NCBI GenBank assembly: GCA_013076295.1
Contig: RQOL01000374.1
Coordinates: forward strand, 1,798,001-1,862,000
Length of the DNA: 64,000 nucleotides
Reading direction: 5' to 3'
Source: Sanderia malayensis
Lineage: Eukaryota > Cnidaria > Scyphozoa > Semaeostomeae > Pelagiidae
A program made the translations under genes and the position numbers. The notes beneath the pieces are model-generated. The model had not been told where the DNA came from and ran no database searches. It saw only the letters and a program-made list of their open reading frames with translations. Shown piece after piece: positions 43,381 through 55,908 of this stretch. The first letter of the stretch is position 1; the number at the start of each line of letters is the position of its first letter.

Positions 43381-44192
43381 ATGTATGCTCGCTGCTTGAG
43401 CCCAGTGGCCACAAGCATACCCAAGCAACTTCGCTGCCAACAACGACAAATTTGCCCTCGGCACCTTCCACGAATTCATCGCCACATTTGATTTGATATT
43501 TTATACAATTCCATTTACATGGTTTTTCATTGTGCCACAAAGAAAAAAATTTAAAGTTTACAAGTGGCATTAGAAGTTTAAGAGTGATTTAAAAGTTATG
43601 AAATCAGTTAATGTCCATTTTAAATAGTTTTGTTAATTATTAAAAGGATCTAATATAATTATAAACCGCAGTTTTGTATTTGCAATGATTTTTCTCACTT
43701 TTATTATTAGTTGCTAGTTTGTTGAAGTTGTTTGCGCCTTTGTACATAAACACTCACTGGCCACTACTTGATACAGCCCGAGGCAAGGTCAATAGATTTT
43801 TGTTTCTTGTATTGTACGAATGAATATCAATGTTTCTTCCAAAACAATCAGTCAAATAGGCAAAACTTCACTGCCAGTCTGGCGCAAATCGAGTGCAAAA
43901 ACTATAAGACTGTACACAATCCCGACTGCCACTACTTCATGGAACTCACCTGTTCGCACACCTACTCTACGTTGCCATGGGCAACGTTCTCCTCAACATA
44001 TTGGTCTCAAATTCCCTTGCAACCTCTTCTCCTGCAATGCCGACTACAGTAATAAAACACTCCCACGACTCCACATCGTCTAGGATCACGTCCAACATGT
44101 TTCGTTCATCACACCGTGCATGGCTCGTCGTCTAACAACAAACAACATAATCGCACCTGCAATTTCAACATGTTTCGTTCATCACACCGTGC
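43381..44192. other. Mostly non-coding gap with a 73-bp tandem duplication
   Basis: At 44093-44165 and 44166-44238 the same 73 bases are repeated almost perfectly (CAACATGTTTCGTTCATCAC start), the second copy including the ATG of the next ORF. The stretch 43500-43790 is AT-rich, unlike the C-rich flanks, and may be an insertion. Confidence 0.6.
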
Positions 44193-44753
44193 ATGGCTCG
44201 TCGTCTAACAACAAACAACATAATCGCACCTGCAATTTTCACCACCGGCAAACAGGACGCCTCCACCGTGCCTCATTTCCTCTGGACACTGCCTGTACTT
44301 TGTGCCTACACAACACCCATCAGCACCGCCGTCTACGAGAGGCACCTGTCCAGTCCGTCTGCCGACGCCAGCACGGTAAAACTTGCCGCCAATCCGATCA
44401 GCTTTCTCAGCGCCGAAGAAATATTCCTCTACACGAATGGCGTCGGAGCCACATACCACGCCGGGGGACACCTGTCACCGCTACTCACGAAAAGACCCGT
44501 TCTCACGTACGCCATTGCGAACAAACTCAAAAATCGACACTCACTCGATACTGCTGCTGCTGCCGGTGGTACAAACGAGAGGAAATTCATCACACACAGT
44601 TTGAAAATCAAACAACCCATATTTCGCAATCTGCTCAAAGACGTCAACCTGGCCGACATGTCCTTTCACGTCGGCAACTCCTACAACGATCCGATCAGCC
44701 CGGACCTACTAGAATTCACTTTTCTTGTACGACGTAAAAAAGCCGCTACCTAA
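44193..44753 (+). CDS. Intact unrecognised ORF of the virus-like block
   Basis: It spans 186 codons from ATG 44193, the longest clean frame upstream of the capsid gene. It has hydrophobic and Ala-rich N-terminal parts and a structured-looking C-terminus (DVNLADMSFHVGNSYNDP, then DLLEFTFLVRRKK). The ending resembles the last strand of a jelly-roll capsid protein, so it may be the C-terminal part of a penton-like protein whose start lies in 42420-43380. No firm match. Confidence 0.4.
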   Translation: MARRLTTNNIIAPAIFTTGKQDASTVPHFLWTLPVLCAYTTPISTAVYERHLSSPSADASTVKLAANPISFLSAEEIFLYTNGVGATYHAGGHLSPLLTKRPVLTYAIANKLKNRHSLDTAAAAGGTNERKFITHSLKIKQPIFRNLLKDVNLADMSFHVGNSYNDPISPDLLEFTFLVRRKKAAT

Positions 44754-44898
44754 GCTGATCAAATACTTATCATGAACACTTTCGTAAAAAGCCGCATTCG
44801 TTTTTGCTAAACTCTCCTTGCGCATCCGCACGCACAAAATACTCACACACAACAACTATGACTGATGGTTTCTACATTGGCGGTCAGAAGACTTCACC

Positions 44899-46415
44899 TT
44901 GCACTGTAGCGGTATGACATCAGCCATACTCAATTTGCAAAATCGCGTTAACGTCATCAACCAGTATCAGAGTCGATTCGCCAACTCCCACCTGCCCGAC
45001 TGTCGGCGTGGCAGAAAACGGCGTCTCGGCATGAGCGAGTCCGGATCTGAAATGTGGAATTTTCAAACTCAGAACGACGCCTACCACTTCATTCAAAATA
45101 CGAGCATTGACGAACTCTATCCGACAACAAATCAACCTCCGGAAAACAACAAATTCATCCGCTTCACTCTTTCGCAAGAAACTGGCAGATTCTACGACAT
45201 ATGCAACATGATCGTAAAGATGAAAACAAGAGGGTACCGAAACAACGCCCCATGGACAGCTGTGGGTCCCGCCGCAGCCTATTAAAAAAACATCAGCTCA
45301 ATCAACAACATAGCCTCGGGAATTTTTCGCCACATCAACATGCGCATCAACAACCAAAACGATGAAAGCACCGCCTTCTACAGCGAAAGAGACTACGAAG
45401 AAACCACCAACTGTACTCCCACCGACATCTATCAAAATGATATTCTCACCAGAAGGGCTTCTTCAAAGAAAGCCCCAGACACATGCACGAAACAAAGTGT
45501 TCCCGAGTCACGCAAACAAACCCTACCACCAATGCAAAAAATCCGGCTCCTGCTCGACTCTGTGCCCTCCACTAACAGGGTCGGACGTGCGAACTGGAAT
45601 TCACACTCAACACGCCTCTCAACAAGTCCGAGGTGCCTTTCAACAGAAGCAACAAATTGGAAATCATTTTCGAAGAACACGAACCCGCTGATATCTTCGG
45701 CGAACGGTCAAGCCGGCGATGCAACCCAACCCGTTGATTAGCTCGCCACCGCATAACAGTGTCACATCTCGATCAAAGAAATGAAAATCGAGTACACCTC
45801 AATGTCACTCGTGCCCGAGCTTTCTCCGCCGAGTACATCCAAACATTCATGATCGAATCACCGGACAAGTTCTCCTTCACCCACCACATGATCTACATCA
45901 TCAGCCCGACTGTCGGCGTCTCCAAATTTAAACTGAACATCTCCCAAGACAAACTGCCTGACAAAGTCTCCTTCCAATTTCGCAACCACAGAGCCCGACT
46001 CAGCGACATCACCTTGAACCCGTATGTGTCGGCCTCTCTGCCCTACCTCTGTGAATGGCAATTTCTCGTCAACTCCTCGTCCGTTCGCAAAGTTCGAAGG
46101 AAAACCGAATCCGAAGCCTATGACAGTATTCGGGAAATGCTCAATCCCGATCTGAAAAATCCATTCGTCATACGTGATGACTACTTCACCACCCACTGCG
46201 GCTACGCACAGTACTGCGACATTCTCATGTTCAGCTGTTTGAGACCGAGCAGCGTTCCCAGCAAGGACCAGCGCAGCGTCGGTCTCATGCTCTACATCAA
46301 AGTGCCCAAAAACGGATCCTTACCCGCCCTGCAAGACATCCAAGTGCACAAGAACGACAAACGAAAATTCAGCGTCTCACCCAACGAACAAATTGCAAAA
46401 GACTACTACTTGTAA
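44899..46415 (+). pseudogene. Polinton/adintovirus-like major capsid protein, divergent, frameshifted
   Basis: Four frame segments follow each other. 44899-45285 carries EMWNFQTQNDAYHFIQNTSI and FIRFTLSQETGRFYDICNMI. The next segments hold FRHINMRINNQ and FNRSNKLEIIFEEHEPADIF. The last (about 45790-46415) is clean: DKFSFTHHMIYIISPTVG, PDKVSFQFRNH and DDYFTTHCGYAQYCDILMF. The order and the P.k..f.f.n segment fit a double jelly-roll hexon, but the sequence is far from the capsid at 5088. Breaks include TAA at 45283 and frame changes near 45420 and 45760. It is followed by the protease, as in Polintons. Confidence 0.6.
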
Positions 46416-46519
46416 ATCGCCACCACGAATCCCTCTCCATCACAACCTAATAATTTTTTCTCCCAAACAAAACCTCCCACACACACACAACACACACGTG
46501 TGCATGCACAAACAAACAT

Positions 46520-47073
46520 GAAAACAAGCAAATCGCTGATTGCAGTCGAAAAGACCAACACTATCTCGCACGAATCTATGCCAGCGTCATCACAGAAGAC
46601 GGCATTTTGCCCATCCCTCGCAATCTGGACAGTTTTCAAGATTTTCTAATCACATCACTCCTGCAACGTGGCATCCATCACTTCCCCATCCCCTACATCA
46701 TGAACACGGGCACGTACAAGAACGAGGACGACACTGGCAAGCGCTCTACTGCAATCACGATCACAACGCCTTCTTCTTCGACTCGTATGGACGTCAGCCC
46801 CCGGGCGTATTCAAATTGTTCGAAAACATACTCTTGTTCTCCTACTTTCGACACGATCACCTACAAAAAGACCTTGATGAATGTTTGTTGATGCAAACCT
46901 TCGCCCCCGAAAACTATGACCGACCTCAACACCTGAAACAACTTGATCTTTGCCAACACATGACCACATACCTTCCCTATCAAATCCAATGGGACCAAAC
47001 GAACGTTTGCCGCAAATACTCGATCCTGTTCCTCTTCAGCATTTGTCGCATCTTACAGCCCCGACTGCAATGA
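46520..47073 (+). pseudogene. Adenain-like cysteine protease of the virus-like block
   Basis: An N-terminal frame (46560-46735) reads LQRGIHHFPIPYIMNTGTYK. After a frame change near 46740 the catalytic His segment HWQALYCNHDHN and FFFDSYGRQPPGVF follow, then QTNVCRKYSILFLFSICR with the expected Cys, and TGA at 47071-47073. H...D(S)YG...C matches the C5/adenain order. Only one frameshift separates the N-terminus from the core. The role would be capsid maturation. Confidence 0.7.
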
Positions 47074-47162
47074 TACACCTTCTGGTTCTCAAATGCTTTC
47101 TACCCCATCCCACCGAACAGCACCCGAAAACCACACGATGCTTTGTTGAGAAATGACAGACA

Positions 47163-47412
47163 CGGTGGTGTAGCCTAGTGGTTAAGGAGCTGGGTTTGAT
47201 CCTTTAGAGGTAATGCCTTCACTGGTTCAAATCCACGTATGGTCGGAACCAAGAACTACAAGCCGTCAGCCAACTCAGCTGTCCATCCTTCCGAGGTCGG
47301 TAAATGAGTACCCAGAATTTCTGGGGGTAAGGGTTTATACCAACTGGACCCACATTGATAACAGCTATCATAGTTGAAGTGGCTATCCAGTATAAATATT
47401 CGTACTTACTTA
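47163..47412 (+). mobile_element. tRNA-derived SINE
   Basis: The head has a tRNA-like A box (TAGCCTAGTGG, 47171-47181) and B box (GGTTCAAATCC, 47224-47234), the RNA polymerase III promoter elements. The body contains CCGAGGTCGGTAAATGAGTA and AATTTCTGGGGGTAA, and the end is TACTTACTTAC. The tRNA fold is imperfect with extra bases, so this is not a functional tRNA gene. Confidence 0.75.
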
Positions 47413-47583
47413 CACGTACAAACCTACTTTTTTCGCCTGTTTAACTTTCCCGATCCTAACATTTCAAAATAATTATTATCACTATTGCTATTTTTTTACT
47501 TTTCATACCAAAGATTGAATAGAGAAAAAAGATAAAACACACACAATTCGTCTCTTCCTTTCTTATAGAATATATATATTAAA

Positions 47584-47778
47584 CTAGGGGTCATCACCCG
47601 CTTCGTTGTTTGCCCCAGCCGGGGGCACGGTCGCTATGCTCGCTTCCCGGAGTCCCTCAAGTAAAAAAGTTTAATGTGGTTGGCGCACTTCGTGTGCTGC
47701 ATTCGCTAACGCTCATGCCCTTTCCCACCCCACGTACAGTGGTTTGGCTCTCCCTCGCTCCCCTGTCTATCTATTGTC
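47584..47778 (-). mobile_element. Helentron-like fragment, copy 5 (3' part)
   Basis: Reversed, it ends GATGACCCCTAG at 47584, like copy 1, and carries AGCCGGGGGCACGG hairpin-region sequence and about one 114-base unit (GGCGCACTTCGTGTGCTGC). The 5' part is missing. Confidence 0.7.
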
Positions 47779-48798
47779 ACGATTGTAGTGTTTAACATGC
47801 ATGGAAATTAGTTTTAGCGATCAGCCTCGTTTTCATTTGAAAATCCTCGTTTTCATCAGTTAAGCCTCGTGCTGATGGTACAGTAGATAAGATGCAACAT
47901 CAAAGTTTGTTATGTTGTAGGGACAACAACAATTAGCCTGCTATTAGTTGAGTGCATGCATTGACACTTGGCTGTGGTACTTTGTCAACCTAATACAAAC
48001 AGTAAAGGATGATCTATGATGAGCATCCAGAATTTAAATTAATGTTGACTTACAGAGGTATGGTTTGGTTTCCATGATAAGATGATACTGACGCATTGAT
48101 TTTTAATAAAGCAATAGGTATATAGCCTCCAACACTTGCATTTGTACAAAGATGTATATCAGTAGATCTACAACGTGAAAGAGACAAATTATATTATATT
48201 TAACATGTTGGTATATTACTATCAAGGTTAATAAAGAATTAGATTTGGATAACAAAGCTGTTGGGAGTTAAATATGCTCTTAGTGAAAAATTGTTGATGT
48301 TGATTGAATGTATGTCAATATGAAAAGAAATAAAGAAATGAATATTGATGAGTATGATATGACATTACAGTATGACATCACAGACCAAACAGATCATGTA
48401 ATGCAATTGGCACAAAAAAGCTTTATATAGAACATAAGTATAAGCACCGTAGACGGTGGATAACGAATGCAAAAGTACTTCATGATCATCATGAATGGGA
48501 TGGGAATTGCACGGTGAAAGGAGTTTCACAGGAGTATTGGGCTTGGCTGGTAAGGCAGCCACAAAGTGAAAAGAATCGTAAAGAAAAATATTATAAACAA
48601 ATTAAAGCCACTGGAATATGTGGGTACAGCGTGAAACACTCTTTCCCAAAACATGAAATATAAAAAGCCATGAAACATAAGCGGAGTTGTCAATTTTGGC
48701 CTCAAGAAACTATATGTTATCAGTGAGTGAAACACAATTGGCCTAAGCAATTATATGGGAACTTGAATAGGGTGAAACTAAAAATAAACACTACTTAC

Positions 48799-48917
48799 TC
48801 CTGAGCTGCGGCAAAATGAATGTTTCTCTCAGGTTTACTTTCTCTTATTTCAGCATCAAGGTCCGTTGCGATCCACAATTTGGGAAACGAATATTCGGAG
48901 AGCACAACCAGCGGCAT
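48799..48917 (-). CDS. Candidate first coding exon of unknown gene
   Basis: ATG 48917 opens a frame (MPLVVLSEYSFPKLWIATDL) that reaches a GA|GTAAGT donor at 48798. A diverged similar stretch lies at about 52860-53010 in the duplicated segment (LPKNGIQLDFVAELNE), also followed by a GTAAAT donor-like site. Retention of coding potential in both copies suggests a real exon, but the product is unknown. Confidence 0.35.
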
Positions 48918-50509
48918 GATAAATTGCTACGTTGACGAAACATAGCATAAATCAAAATCACACAACATATTCTATTGTTATGCAGCCTCATTTTGACATA
49001 ATTTTCTGATTGAGCTGGATTGGCTAACAATCAACCCAGCCCAAACCCAGCCCATGAAAAGAGAATTGAACTGAACAAAGAACATGGTGGCATTGCATCC
49101 TTCCTTTCTTCTTTTCTGCTCGTTCACTGGGGCACTGGCGATGGTAAGTAGGTTTTCCACATCATTTTATATCATTGTGATCGTTGAAGTTACATCTTTA
49201 AAATACATCTGTAGCGTTTCTGTGAAGGTTTTCATTCATTTTCGCAGCGTATAAGGCTTGAGGAAATATAGTATTTTATAAAATCCCTTGAGAGTAGGCC
49301 ACATTTAAGAAAAACGGATGATAGAGTTAAGATACATTTTCTGCATTGGAAAATGAGATAAGATTCTGTGCTGCTTACGTTATAGTACATGTATTATTCT
49401 TGAATTTTAGGTAGTGCATAATTTGTGTGATGTGATGTCAATGAAGGCAACTGTTGACTGGGTAAGTAAGTATTGAAATATGGGAGCCGATGACACATGC
49501 GAAAAGCCATCTAGTTCATTTATAAAGACGCGTTTTTGAAATACATTTCTTGCAAATTTTTAGGGCTTGTGTCACAGGATGTGAAAGGTACTGTTGGTGA
49601 TGAATATTTCTTGGCGAAATATATATGTTGGCGAAATGCATGATTTTTCAAAGGTAGAAGCCTTGTGGTTATTTTTGCAATGTTATTATTATTAATTATT
49701 ATTTTAATCTACCGTTCTCATTTAATACATCGTAATAACTATAGAACAAAACAAACAAATAACATTGAAACAATACGAACAAAACACAAACACGAACATG
49801 ATATCACGAAGAACAACTACAACTACAACTGTCCCTGTCTGCCCCTTACCAAAGATAAAATTTCTGTTGTGGGCACTTCTGCCCACATGCATCTGGTAAG
49901 GGCTTGCACTTTTTCTTTGTTTCTTTTTTTTTGTGTATTTTTTTCTTTTTTGAAGTTTTTTTTTTTCAAAATTTTTATATTTATTTCCTCAGATGTCCTG
50001 TTGAGAAGAACATACTGCTACAGAAGGAGTTAAAAGTAAGCAATATGTTATAGACACAGATGAGATCTGAATTTTGCATTGCAACTTACGCTATTTCATC
50101 CTTTGCTAAATATATATTAATATATTAACATATTATTACTCTCTTCATATGGGATGAAGCCTCCATTAATTATTGTATATTATATTATTTATTGGTATGT
50201 TTCACAGATGAGATGGGAATTTTGCATTGCAACTTACGCTATTTCTTCCTTCGTTAAATGCCTGCCTTCGGTGCTAGCGAAGTGAAACTTGGTGCCTCTG
50301 CGAATGGTACTGAATTTGAAGGCACATTGCCTTTTTAGTGACCCAATATTAGTAAAGTCAATTAGCTAGGATTAATATGAGAACAATATATTAAAAACAG
50401 TGACTCACATAGGATACAATTGTGTTTCCTTGTAAAGCAGTTTGATAATATATGCATGACATTTATATAGATTTATCAATATATGGATGATAGTATTTTT
50501 TAATGTTAC

Positions 50510-50611
50510 CTCAGTTTCCTCACCACAATAAACCACTGTGGGTTCCTTCGCCACTTCAGGCTCAACTGCTGCAGGCTCATTAATCATGGCAAGTTCCATT
50601 TCACTATCCAT
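50510..50611 (-). CDS. Candidate coding exon of unknown gene
   Basis: ATG 50611 opens 34 codons of acidic, Glu/Pro/Val-rich sequence (MELAMINEPAAVEPEVAKEP) ending at CTGAG|GTAACA. The exon-intron contrast in composition is clear, but no downstream exon was identified. Confidence 0.3.
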
Positions 50612-53600
50612 GTTTACAGTATATATAAATATATTGTCATTGTCAGTCAAAGGTGACTTAATAGGCTATCACTTGTTTCAATTTGCCTCTACTGTTCTCC
50701 TAATGTAACAATAATATATACTTTTAATGTATTAATATGAAACAGTTCTATTTTGTGCAGAAAATGAATAATAATTATCTTTCTTACAATGAAGGGGAGA
50801 GACTAAAGGCAGGCAGAAAACACAGAAATAAATACATGAACTTACGGTAACAGTAGTTGCAAAAATTATCTATTTCAGGTGAACCTCTAAAGAATAAAAT
50901 TGTTATAATATTGTGAAAATATCCACTGCAATGGCAATTGTGACATAAAATATAGCACTTTGAGCTTTTTTAAAGCTGTTTAGTTATAAATAGCCTGTAT
51001 TTTCATATGAAAATGAAAGCAACATTAAAAATACATGTACTTACGTAAATTGCTGTTTTTCTCGTGGTGAGTTGAAAAAAATTTTTACGCACTCTAAGTC
51101 CTCTATGACGCAAGACAAATTTTAAATTTCACGCCGCTATTGTTGTTGCTAGGACGCCGAAATTCCCCTGAATATCTGATGATAATAATATTAGCTCTAG
51201 GACATTACGTGGTGTTGCATTGATGGTATTGTGATTGTAGTTTTCAAGAGCAACAAAACTTGGAATTATGCGATAACTATTAGAATTACAAATTACAATT
51301 GCGATGAGAATACACGCTTCTTTTTATAAGGAACCTAGCTGCTGAGGGCCTAATTGTTTAAGTTCGTTATTTTAAGATCTCTTTGACCACTTTGTAGTTG
51401 TAAAAGTTGTTTAATTTGAAGTTGGCATTTGGTGGACATAATTAGTACAGATGCAAGAAAAACATTCAAATTCATCGTTTTGCTATATGAAGAGATAAGA
51501 GGTCAACACATGAAAAAGCTTCATAAAATATAAATGGAAGCAAGTGTCAGTGATATATACAATGAGAATGTTGCCAACTAAAAAAACAGAAATACTTTGT
51601 CAGGCACTTTCCCACAATGAATGAATGAGGAGATACCATACACTATGAGGTTCTGGTTGAGAAGATATCTACAATGGGAAACTATCATAATTTATCATGC
51701 AAGACTTTAAATATTCAAGTAAGATAACAAAGAGATATTTATGCACATATAGATTATTAAATGCATTAATAATGTTTGCTTGTGTGGTAAGAGCCAGCTT
51801 AGCTTGTTTTGTCCAGTGTAATGGAGGATTCTATCAGTGATTGACACAATGTATGCTTGCCAATAAATTTGAAAATCTTGTGGTGTAATGGTTGTGAAAT
51901 CATTGCCATCTGTGCCTGGCACACTGAGTTCACAACAACACATCTACCTGATAAGGAACATCATTAAGTGACAATGAGGAAGAATTAAGTACCTACAGGA
52001 TTAGAATACTGTAAGTGATTCGTTAAGAAAACATTTAGTGATAGTCAATGTAGAAATAGTATTCAGCCTTTATTTATTCAGTCTGCTTTTCAATTAGGGT
52101 GCATTAATTGATTTATCTATTGATCTGGAACAGAGAGCCCCATACCTTGAATATTATACCTGACTTGGGAAATAATTTGAAGAGAACATTTTAACCATAG
52201 ATTGAATTTTCCATTGCCTTTAACTAAATGAATCTGTACAAAAAATAGAAAATTAATGAGTGTGGTAGACAAAAGAGATATGCATAGCATGTGCGATGAG
52301 GAAGGTGGTAAGCAAATAAAGTGTGGATTTTTCCCAGGGTTTGAACTTGACTTTCACTGGTATCCTTCGTGTACATCACAACAATTAAACATCTTCAATA
52401 AACACAAAGTTGAAAGCAGGTTCATGTGGGGATATCAATGAGCTTTTCTTGTAAAACAAAGAAGGCAGCCACAAAGTCAATAAATTGGTTAGGAACTATA
52501 TTCACGGAAATAAAAGCCCCAGGAAGATGTTGGTAGAGCAATGCACATTTCTTCTGAAAAGAAAGTACTGAAAAACATTGGATAATTTCCAGAATTCTGG
52601 CCTAACAAACTATATGTAAACCGTGAGTAAAGTAGAGATGGCCTAAGCTAAGCAATTTCCATTCAACATATCAAATTCAAAGGGATGGAAATGAAAATAT
52701 ACATTGTTGACCTGTGATTCATAGCAGCCTAGTTTTCTCCTTTAAGTCAATAAGGGTATGCATGAGCTTTATTTTCTCTCATTTCAGTATCAAATTGGCT
52801 TATAAATCTAAATATCCATTGTTTGATTGTCGAAAATGAAAATGAACCTTATTTACCTTTGGTGAACAGCAAGGTAGTTGTTTCCTTTAAGCCAGGAAGG
52901 CTTTATGAGGTATAATTTCATTGAGTTCAGCAACAAAATCCAACTGGATGCCATTTTTTGGCAGACAAAAACTTAGATCCGACAGGCAACAATACTGCGA
53001 TGATGAGACATAACATAGATGAAAATCATACATAGACAGCACAAAGGCGTTTGAAATGAGAGACAGAAGTCTCGCCTCGTTTCAATGATCTCAGCAGAAA
53101 TGTATCTAATTAAAAACGAAGTCAATAAATTTTGTTATGATATTATTGAATGGAGATTTATATGGGACAAATACACAAATAAATGAATATTGAAACTCTA
53201 ACGATCTATCTCCTGATTATCTACTATTGAATACGTAAAAACGTCGCTAAATATCGCTATTCTAAAAACGTTATCATTAATGCGGAAGATCTGAAGATAT
53301 ACACTACAGTAAAAAAAACATGTTTTGAAAGGATTTGGATAGATATTTGTATTGTATGCGAAGTACGAATGTGAAAGGTTCAGTCATGATAGAGTTTACT
53401 ATTCAAAGAATTGGTGAATTGTCAATATCCATAAAAATTGATCCACACAATCCGTAGTTCAGGTTACAAAATTGACTCGTTAAGCGACGTGTTTAGCCAA
53501 AGTGACAGTACCTCAATTGGATTATTCAATAGCACTTCATTCTCTGCAAGCATACATCTGTGCGGCGGCGTGAATGTATTCTTCCAATAACGGCGGTCGT

Positions 53601-54058
53601 TTGCTTTGAGGATTAGGTTTGAACATAGCAAAAAAAGAATAAGATTGCCGGTTACATTAGTTAAAAGCTCGAACACCAGCGTCAAGGAGTAACCTTTGTT
53701 CGAGTTTTCCTTGTTGGTGAAAACTGCAATTGAAATTTGGAATTATATAACAGTAAAAATTAAAGGGGCCTCTATAGCTTGTACACTAAGTTTTGAGGTA
53801 TTAAAAGGAGAGGGGTGGATGTTATTGATAGTGTGATGTTTTGCAAAAATTAACTATCTTTGAGGGACAACTTGCAGTTTTCACAGAGTAAGGAAATCCA
53901 CTTTCCCATAGGCAATATCGGAGAAAATGGCAACGCATAACTCTTAATAATCGGGCGCTACGCAGGATTCAGGACTGTGCCGACTGCTGTGTGTGGTGTA
54001 GTCACCCCTGGACATGTGGAGGGTGTAATGTCCAGTTGGTCTCCGCAGATCAGTGTTA

Positions 54059-54080
54059 TCTAGAATGAATTCATTCTAGA
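54059..54080. repeat. Perfect 22-base palindrome
   Basis: TCTAGAATGAATTCATTCTAGA reads the same on both strands. It lies about 170 bases beyond the Helitron stop codon, where a 3'-terminal hairpin would be expected. Confidence 0.8.
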
Positions 54081-54230
54081 AGGGTGCCAGTAACGGCGGT
54101 ACATCACACTTATGTGCGACGTGATCTGTGTTGACACACAATACCCGTACCCTTGAATGTGTGTATGTGCGTTTTGGTAGGCAGCCCTCTGTAGAGCAAC
54201 TGTGCAGATGGTCGCTCTAGGATGAAGCCT

Positions 54231-55807
54231 TTACAGGACTTCCTGGGAAACAATGTTCTTTGTTTTCCTGTGTGTTTCCTCTGGGAGGAATACTTTGAGC
54301 CCGTTAAATGATGTTGCTCTTGACATGGCCACATATAACTGACCATGTGTGAACACGGGCTCAGGTAAGTACAAACCAACATACCTCAGGGATTGCCCCT
54401 GTGCCTTGTTGATTGTCAAGCAGTATGCAAGTCTCACTGGAAACTGTCGGCATTTCATTTTGAACGCCATTTCCGTGTCCTGAGTGGAGACTGTGATCTT
54501 GGGAATCATGACCCGTTGTCCTCTGTGCTCCTTCGTAATGATCTCTGCTGTGATCATGTGACGTCCAGATGCCGAACTATGAGTCTTGTTCCGTTGCAAA
54601 GACCTTTCTTTGGATTGAGATTCCGCAGAAGAATGATCGTTGCACCAACCTAATGGAATGAATATTATTGTGATTAATAACGGTTTTTGTTGCTGCACTA
54701 CCTTTGCACATAATAATTTAATGTTAATAGGATGAAAGATTGTACTCTTCCCACCTTGAGTTTAAGTCTGTGTAAGGGCATTCCATTCGGAGTGAGTTGG
54801 TTGAGAAATTCAATGGGGTAGGCCTCTTCCTCATCTGGATCGTCTGTGACAACACTGTCTGTGCTGTAATAAATTCTTTCGACTGTTTGAAGTCTGTCCA
54901 GAATTAAGTCGTTCACTTGATGTGATAAGTCATTCTTTGGAGTCAGACAACAGCGTTCAGACATTGTTACAGGATCCATCATTAGGTGTGAATCTGGTGT
55001 GTTCGGCCTGGGAAAAATGAAGTTCAGCATGTCTTCTTTAGACGAAGTGCATATCTGTTGTGGCAGAATTACGTTGTCCAGTGCATCGTGTGCTTCTTGC
55101 TTGTTGCCAAGTCTGAGAAGCCATTCTGAGAATTCACGGTATGAATCATCTTGAACGGCTCTCATGTTGGTGTGTAAACGATGCTGCTGAAACTTTGTCC
55201 ATAGATCAATGATCTGGTGTGATTTTAGAGTCTCTGCTACAATTCTTTCCCTTCCTGCTTTCGTGACGACAGGTAGAACTTGTCTGAAGTCACCACCAAG
55301 TAGCATGAACTTGCCACCAAATGGTCTGTCGACATGTGTAATGTCTCGAAGCAGTCGGTCGACTGCTTGTAATGCAAGTGCGGGAATCATGGAAGCTTCA
55401 TCCCATATGAAGAGAGTAGTTTCGCGCAATACCTGTGCTCTCCTGCTCTGTCTCTTGACATTACACATTGATTCAGCTTGAAGTGGTATCGGAATTTGAA
55501 AGGTAGAATGTGAAGCTCTACCATTTATGAGCAGTGTTGCAGCAATTCCTGACCACGCCATACACTTATGTCCATTGGCTTGCAGATTGTGAACCAATGT
55601 GTTGTAAAGGAAAGTTTTCCCGGTTCCAGCCGGCCCGTCAACGAAGTGACAGTTCTGTTCGGATTGCGCATTGATAGCATCAGTGATTCCCGTGTATTTG
55701 GCTCGCTGTTCAGGGTTCAATGCGGCCAGCATTCGTCCTCCTTCCTCTCTGGCATTGCCAACATCCATGTCATCTTCCTCTGTAATAATAAGTGAAATAT
55801 ATTGCAA
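54231..55807 (-). pseudogene. Helitron 2 PIF1-like helicase
   Basis: The main exon (55807-about 54760) contains CHFVDGPAGTGKTFLYN (Walker A), TLFIWDEASM (Walker B), GGDFRQVLPVV and LRLGNK. After an intron, the last exon (about 54680-54231) holds AYCLTINKAQGQSL and QLYVAMSRATSFNGLKVF, the final PIF1 motifs. A one-base frame change near 54555 separates LLRNLNPKKGLCNGTRL from the rest. Aside from this the helicase motifs are all present. It would unwind the donor strand for transposition. Confidence 0.85.
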
Positions 55808-55908
55808 TAAAATTGGAAAGAAAGCACGATCTTAGGATACATTATTATATTCTTACTAATACAGCACATATTTGAAAATAACACATTAGTACCTCGTTCA
55901 GGAATGAC

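Larger units (their letters stand above)
47779..54058. other. AT-rich region without recognised genes; two diverged paralogous segments
   Basis: Segments near 48380-49020 and 52260-53040 share ordered matches (AGGCAGCCACAAAGT, AACTATATGT, GGCCTAAGCAATT, TTCTCTCATTTCAG-like, GAAACATAGCATAAAT-like), so they are old duplicates. T-rich and AT-rich runs occur at 49910-49990. Two minus-strand exon candidates are listed separately. Nothing else is recognised. Confidence 0.5.

Noticed and set aside
47163..47240. Functional tRNA gene
   Set aside because: A and B boxes are present, but the fold has surplus bases and the sequence continues into a SINE body and tail.
54110..54653. ORFs at 54110-54382 and 54393-54653 as independent genes
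   Set aside because: They are other-frame readings of the final Helitron helicase exon.
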